47,204 nucleotides of DNA. Origin: Planctomycetales bacterium. Lineage in GTDB: Bacteria; 4484-113. The notes below the pieces were generated by a model. That model had not been told where the DNA came from and ran no database searches. It saw nothing but the letters and a program-made list of their open reading frames with translations. Location of the stretch: assembly GCA_030606285.1 (NCBI GenBank), contig JAUWGS010000017.1, positions 1 through 47,204 of the forward strand. The letters run 5' to 3'. The position numbers and the translations under genes were made by a program. Of the stretch, positions 45,468-47,204 are shown piece after piece; positions within the stretch are counted from its first letter, which is position 1, and each line of letters begins with the position of its first letter.

Positions 45468-46514
45468 CTACTCGTAATGCAGCGAAATCTGATACGCAAG
45501 CTCCCCGCGGAAGTCGTCGAACCATACTATCTGCGGCACGAACATGCGGTAGTAATCGTCCATCTGGGCTATATCGGCAGTGCGATACTTGCTGTTGTCG
45601 CGCGTGCGCCAGGGGTCGGTCACGAGACCCAGCGTGCCGTCTTCGCCGATGGCGACGCCCTCAAAGCTGCGATATCCGTACTCGCGGCCGAATCCATCAA
45701 CGATACCGCTGAATCTGACGGCCAGTGCACACTTCCAGTGGTTCTGGGGGTTCTTTATCAGAGCAGTGTCCATCGGCTCGAAATCGGGGAAAACGTACAG
45801 CGTGTCAACATTGCGGTCCAGCACCAAAAGCGCGCGCAACTCCGTGTCGTAGTACAGGCCGCAGCAGCTCTGGATGTAGCGCGGAAGGCGCACGTGGCAC
45901 AGGAATTTGACGCTGGTGACTTCGCTTTCGCCGCAGTTAACACGGTAGAGCGTTAGATACCGCTCAAGTCCTCGGAAAAACGGCATTCCTTCCCAGCCGA
46001 CCATTAGCACGCTAGACATCGGATCGTAGGCCAGCCCTTCCGGGCCTAGGCCGGTTCCGCGCCGGTATCCCTGCGGCAGTTCCAGGAAGAACTCCTGATC
46101 CAGCACCAGCGCGTCGCCCTCGATGCGGACAAACTGCACCTTGGTGTCCCACCTCTCGAAGCTCACCACGAACTCGTCAATCTCCGGGATGTAGCTCAGA
46201 TCCTCCAGGTCCAGGTTCGGCCGCCAGCGTGGAACGCGCATCGCGTCGCAAAAGTCCATATACGGCGGGTCAACGTTGAAGCGGAACATCTGCCCGCTGT
46301 CGTCTCCCACGGAGAATATCTCGCCGCCGACCTCGAAAAGACCGCTCGTCTGGTCTTGCGCATTATCCGGTTGCCCCGGCATACACAAAAACGCCGCGCC
46401 GCTCTGGGCAAGCACTGTCCCGTCGGGGAATGTCGCTACACCACGCGCCAGCGCCGGCGCTGATGTGAACGCGAGAACAACGAAAATCACCGCTAGTGGA
46501 TAGAGCCGTTTCAT
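45468..46514 (-). CDS. Secreted propeller-like protein (esterase-like or SdiA-regulated-like)
   Basis: This 348-residue protein has a signal peptide (LAVIFVVLAFTSAPALA) and a beta-rich body with repeated DxDxL and GxE motifs (VGGEIFSVGDDSGQMFRFNV; LDLEDLSYIPEIDEFVVSFE; GPEGLAYDP; FEGVAIGEDGTLGLVTDPWR). The GPEGLAYD and FEGVAI segments recall phytase-like, esterase-like or SdiA-regulated beta-propellers, in which these acidic residues line the top face. Activity is uncertain. The ATG at 46514 lies 7 nt after TAGAAT. It is one of the few exported proteins in the window with a leaderless-type start. Confidence 0.65.
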   Translation of the reverse strand: MKRLYPLAVIFVVLAFTSAPALARGVATFPDGTVLAQSGAAFLCMPGQPDNAQDQTSGLFEVGGEIFSVGDDSGQMFRFNVDPPYMDFCDAMRVPRWRPNLDLEDLSYIPEIDEFVVSFERWDTKVQFVRIEGDALVLDQEFFLELPQGYRRGTGLGPEGLAYDPMSSVLMVGWEGMPFFRGLERYLTLYRVNCGESEVTSVKFLCHVRLPRYIQSCCGLYYDTELRALLVLDRNVDTLYVFPDFEPMDTALIKNPQNHWKCALAVRFSGIVDGFGREYGYRSFEGVAIGEDGTLGLVTDPWRTRDNSKYRTADIAQMDDYYRMFVPQIVWFDDFRGELAYQISLHYE

Positions 46515-46521
46515 GGCTCAT

Positions 46522-46527
46522 ATTCTA
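46522..46527 (-). promoter_or_regulatory. -10 element of the 45468-46514 gene
   Basis: TAGAAT on the minus strand, 7 nt before ATG 46514, with no Shine-Dalgarno sequence. Confidence 0.55.
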
Positions 46528-46599
46528 CACGATGCAGCCCGGATGTGGCGCGACTGTCCCTTAGAAGCGCCCTCAGGCTTCCAATCAACCCAAAAGCGG

Positions 46600-46605
46600 T
46601 AGAAT
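46600..46605 (+). promoter_or_regulatory. -10 element of lipoprotein C
   Basis: TAGAAT, 19 nt before ATG 46625, followed by the ggcggagag ribosome-binding region. The hairpin leader of lipoproteins A and B is absent. Confidence 0.45.
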
Positions 46606-46624
46606 AAGCTGGGCGGAGAGACGT

Positions 46625-47204
46625 ATGCGAAGCGCTGTTTCCTCACTGACAGTCGTTGTTATCGCAGTGTGCCTGCTAGCGTGCGCATGCGGGAAGCGCG
46701 GGCAGGTGACGGTGCCTGAGCTTCAAAGTGGCTCAGCGGGCGCTGCTGTGACAGATGACGCACAGGAGCTTGAGCGGGAGCTGGTCGCTGAATTCAGGCG
46801 GCTTTATCCCGATGCGGAGAAGCGTGCAGCGGAGCTGATGGACGCGGAGGCAACCGTCGTTGACGACCTTACCGCTAAGCTCATCACCGAAGATGACCTG
46901 GGGCAACCGCTGGATCCTCCGCGAGTGCGCCTGAGCTTCACCGCGAGCAACTACGCGGACTACGACAATGACGGCGCGGTGAACATCGCCGACATCACTC
47001 CCCTCGCCCAGCGCTACGGGATGGAGTACGACGACGCGCCGCCGCCAGACGACCTGCTCAGCGAGCGCACAGTGCTTAGCCATCCTGATACCAGGCACAA
47101 CCGGCTGGTGGCGGGCGCGGACGGCAGCGGCAATGGCGAAGTGGAGATCGCAGACATCACGCCGCTGGCGATGAACTACAACTCCGAGCTTGCCGGATAC
47201 AACA
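46625..47204 (+). CDS. Lipoprotein C with dockerin-like pair (3' end beyond the window)
   Basis: The first 193 codons are visible. A lipoprotein signal (LTVVVIAVCLLACACGK, Cys20 most likely lipidated) precedes a helical, charged stretch (LERELVAEFRRLYPDAEKRA). Then come two dockerin-like repeats at about 112-133 (DYDNDGAVNIADITPLAQRY) and 165-187 (GSGNGEVEIADITPLAMNY), the second running into LAGYN as in the paralogs. The order signal-dockerin pair-further domains equals that of lipoproteins A and B, so a binding or propeller domain probably follows outside. The ATG has a GGCGGAGAG site. Unlike the other two, its linker has no hairpin repeats. Confidence 0.8.
   Translation, partial: MRSAVSSLTVVVIAVCLLACACGKRGQVTVPELQSGSAGAAVTDDAQELERELVAEFRRLYPDAEKRAAELMDAEATVVDDLTAKLITEDDLGQPLDPPRVRLSFTASNYADYDNDGAVNIADITPLAQRYGMEYDDAPPPDDLLSERTVLSHPDTRHNRLVAGADGSGNGEVEIADITPLAMNYNSELAGYN

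Overview
The window is about 47 kb of GC-rich DNA from a bacterium with an outer membrane: a TolC-type channel, an RND pump with its adaptor, and several lipoproteins are encoded. There are no rRNA or tRNA genes, no CRISPR array and no prophage. Most neighbouring genes are unrelated housekeeping or envelope genes, as in an uncultured free-living lineage. The phylum cannot be fixed from sequence alone. Useful hints are dockerin-like lipoproteins, abundant leaderless promoters (a habit known from Deinococcus and Actinobacteria) and a heavy load of short palindromic intergenic repeats.

Layout. 1-943 is gene-free repeat DNA. 944-5875 holds an L,D-transpeptidase, a biotin-protein ligase and a three-gene operon (membrane protein, histidine phosphatase, SNF2 helicase). 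6261-9149 and 14063-15946 are two paralogous lipoproteins with N-terminal dockerin-like repeats and C-terminal seven-bladed propellers; a third starts at 46625 and runs off the end. Between the first two lie a GlcD-type FAD oxidase, a Fur regulator and HypF. 16268-23010 is a TetR-controlled tripartite efflux operon with a 43-codon ORF bridging two of its genes. 23015-32825 holds a DHH-like protein, a DUF4139 protein, a membrane protein, two proteins built of 23-residue repeats, a RocB-like M20 peptidase, a zinc-ribbon HExxH membrane protein and a helical protein. 32873-35482 is a subtilisin-like lipoprotein plus a small lipoprotein. 35777-39997 holds a CBS transporter-like protein, a Fic protein with a convergent candidate antitoxin, and a radical-SAM protein. 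39998-42007 is an accessory patch: an orphan gene, a methyltransferase-like remnant and a REP-associated tyrosine transposase (RAYT). 42008-45431 is a murG-amidase-DNA glycosylase operon, followed by a secreted propeller-like protein.

Three themes link the window. First, about fifteen transcription units start with a -10 hexamer only 5-9 nt before the start codon and no Shine-Dalgarno sequence, so they look leaderless; most exported or lipoprotein genes and operon-internal genes instead have AGGAGG-type sites. Second, at least six families of short hairpin repeats fill the intergenic gaps. One matches the palindrome found before, inside and after the RAYT gene, and several have entered coding sequences in frame, notably the linkers of the dockerin-like lipoproteins. 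Third, the Fic toxin has no inhibitory motif of its own, but a 58-residue protein on the opposite strand, overlapping its 3' end, carries an SxxxEG motif like that of VbhA-type antitoxins.

All calls come from reading the sequence; no database search was possible.
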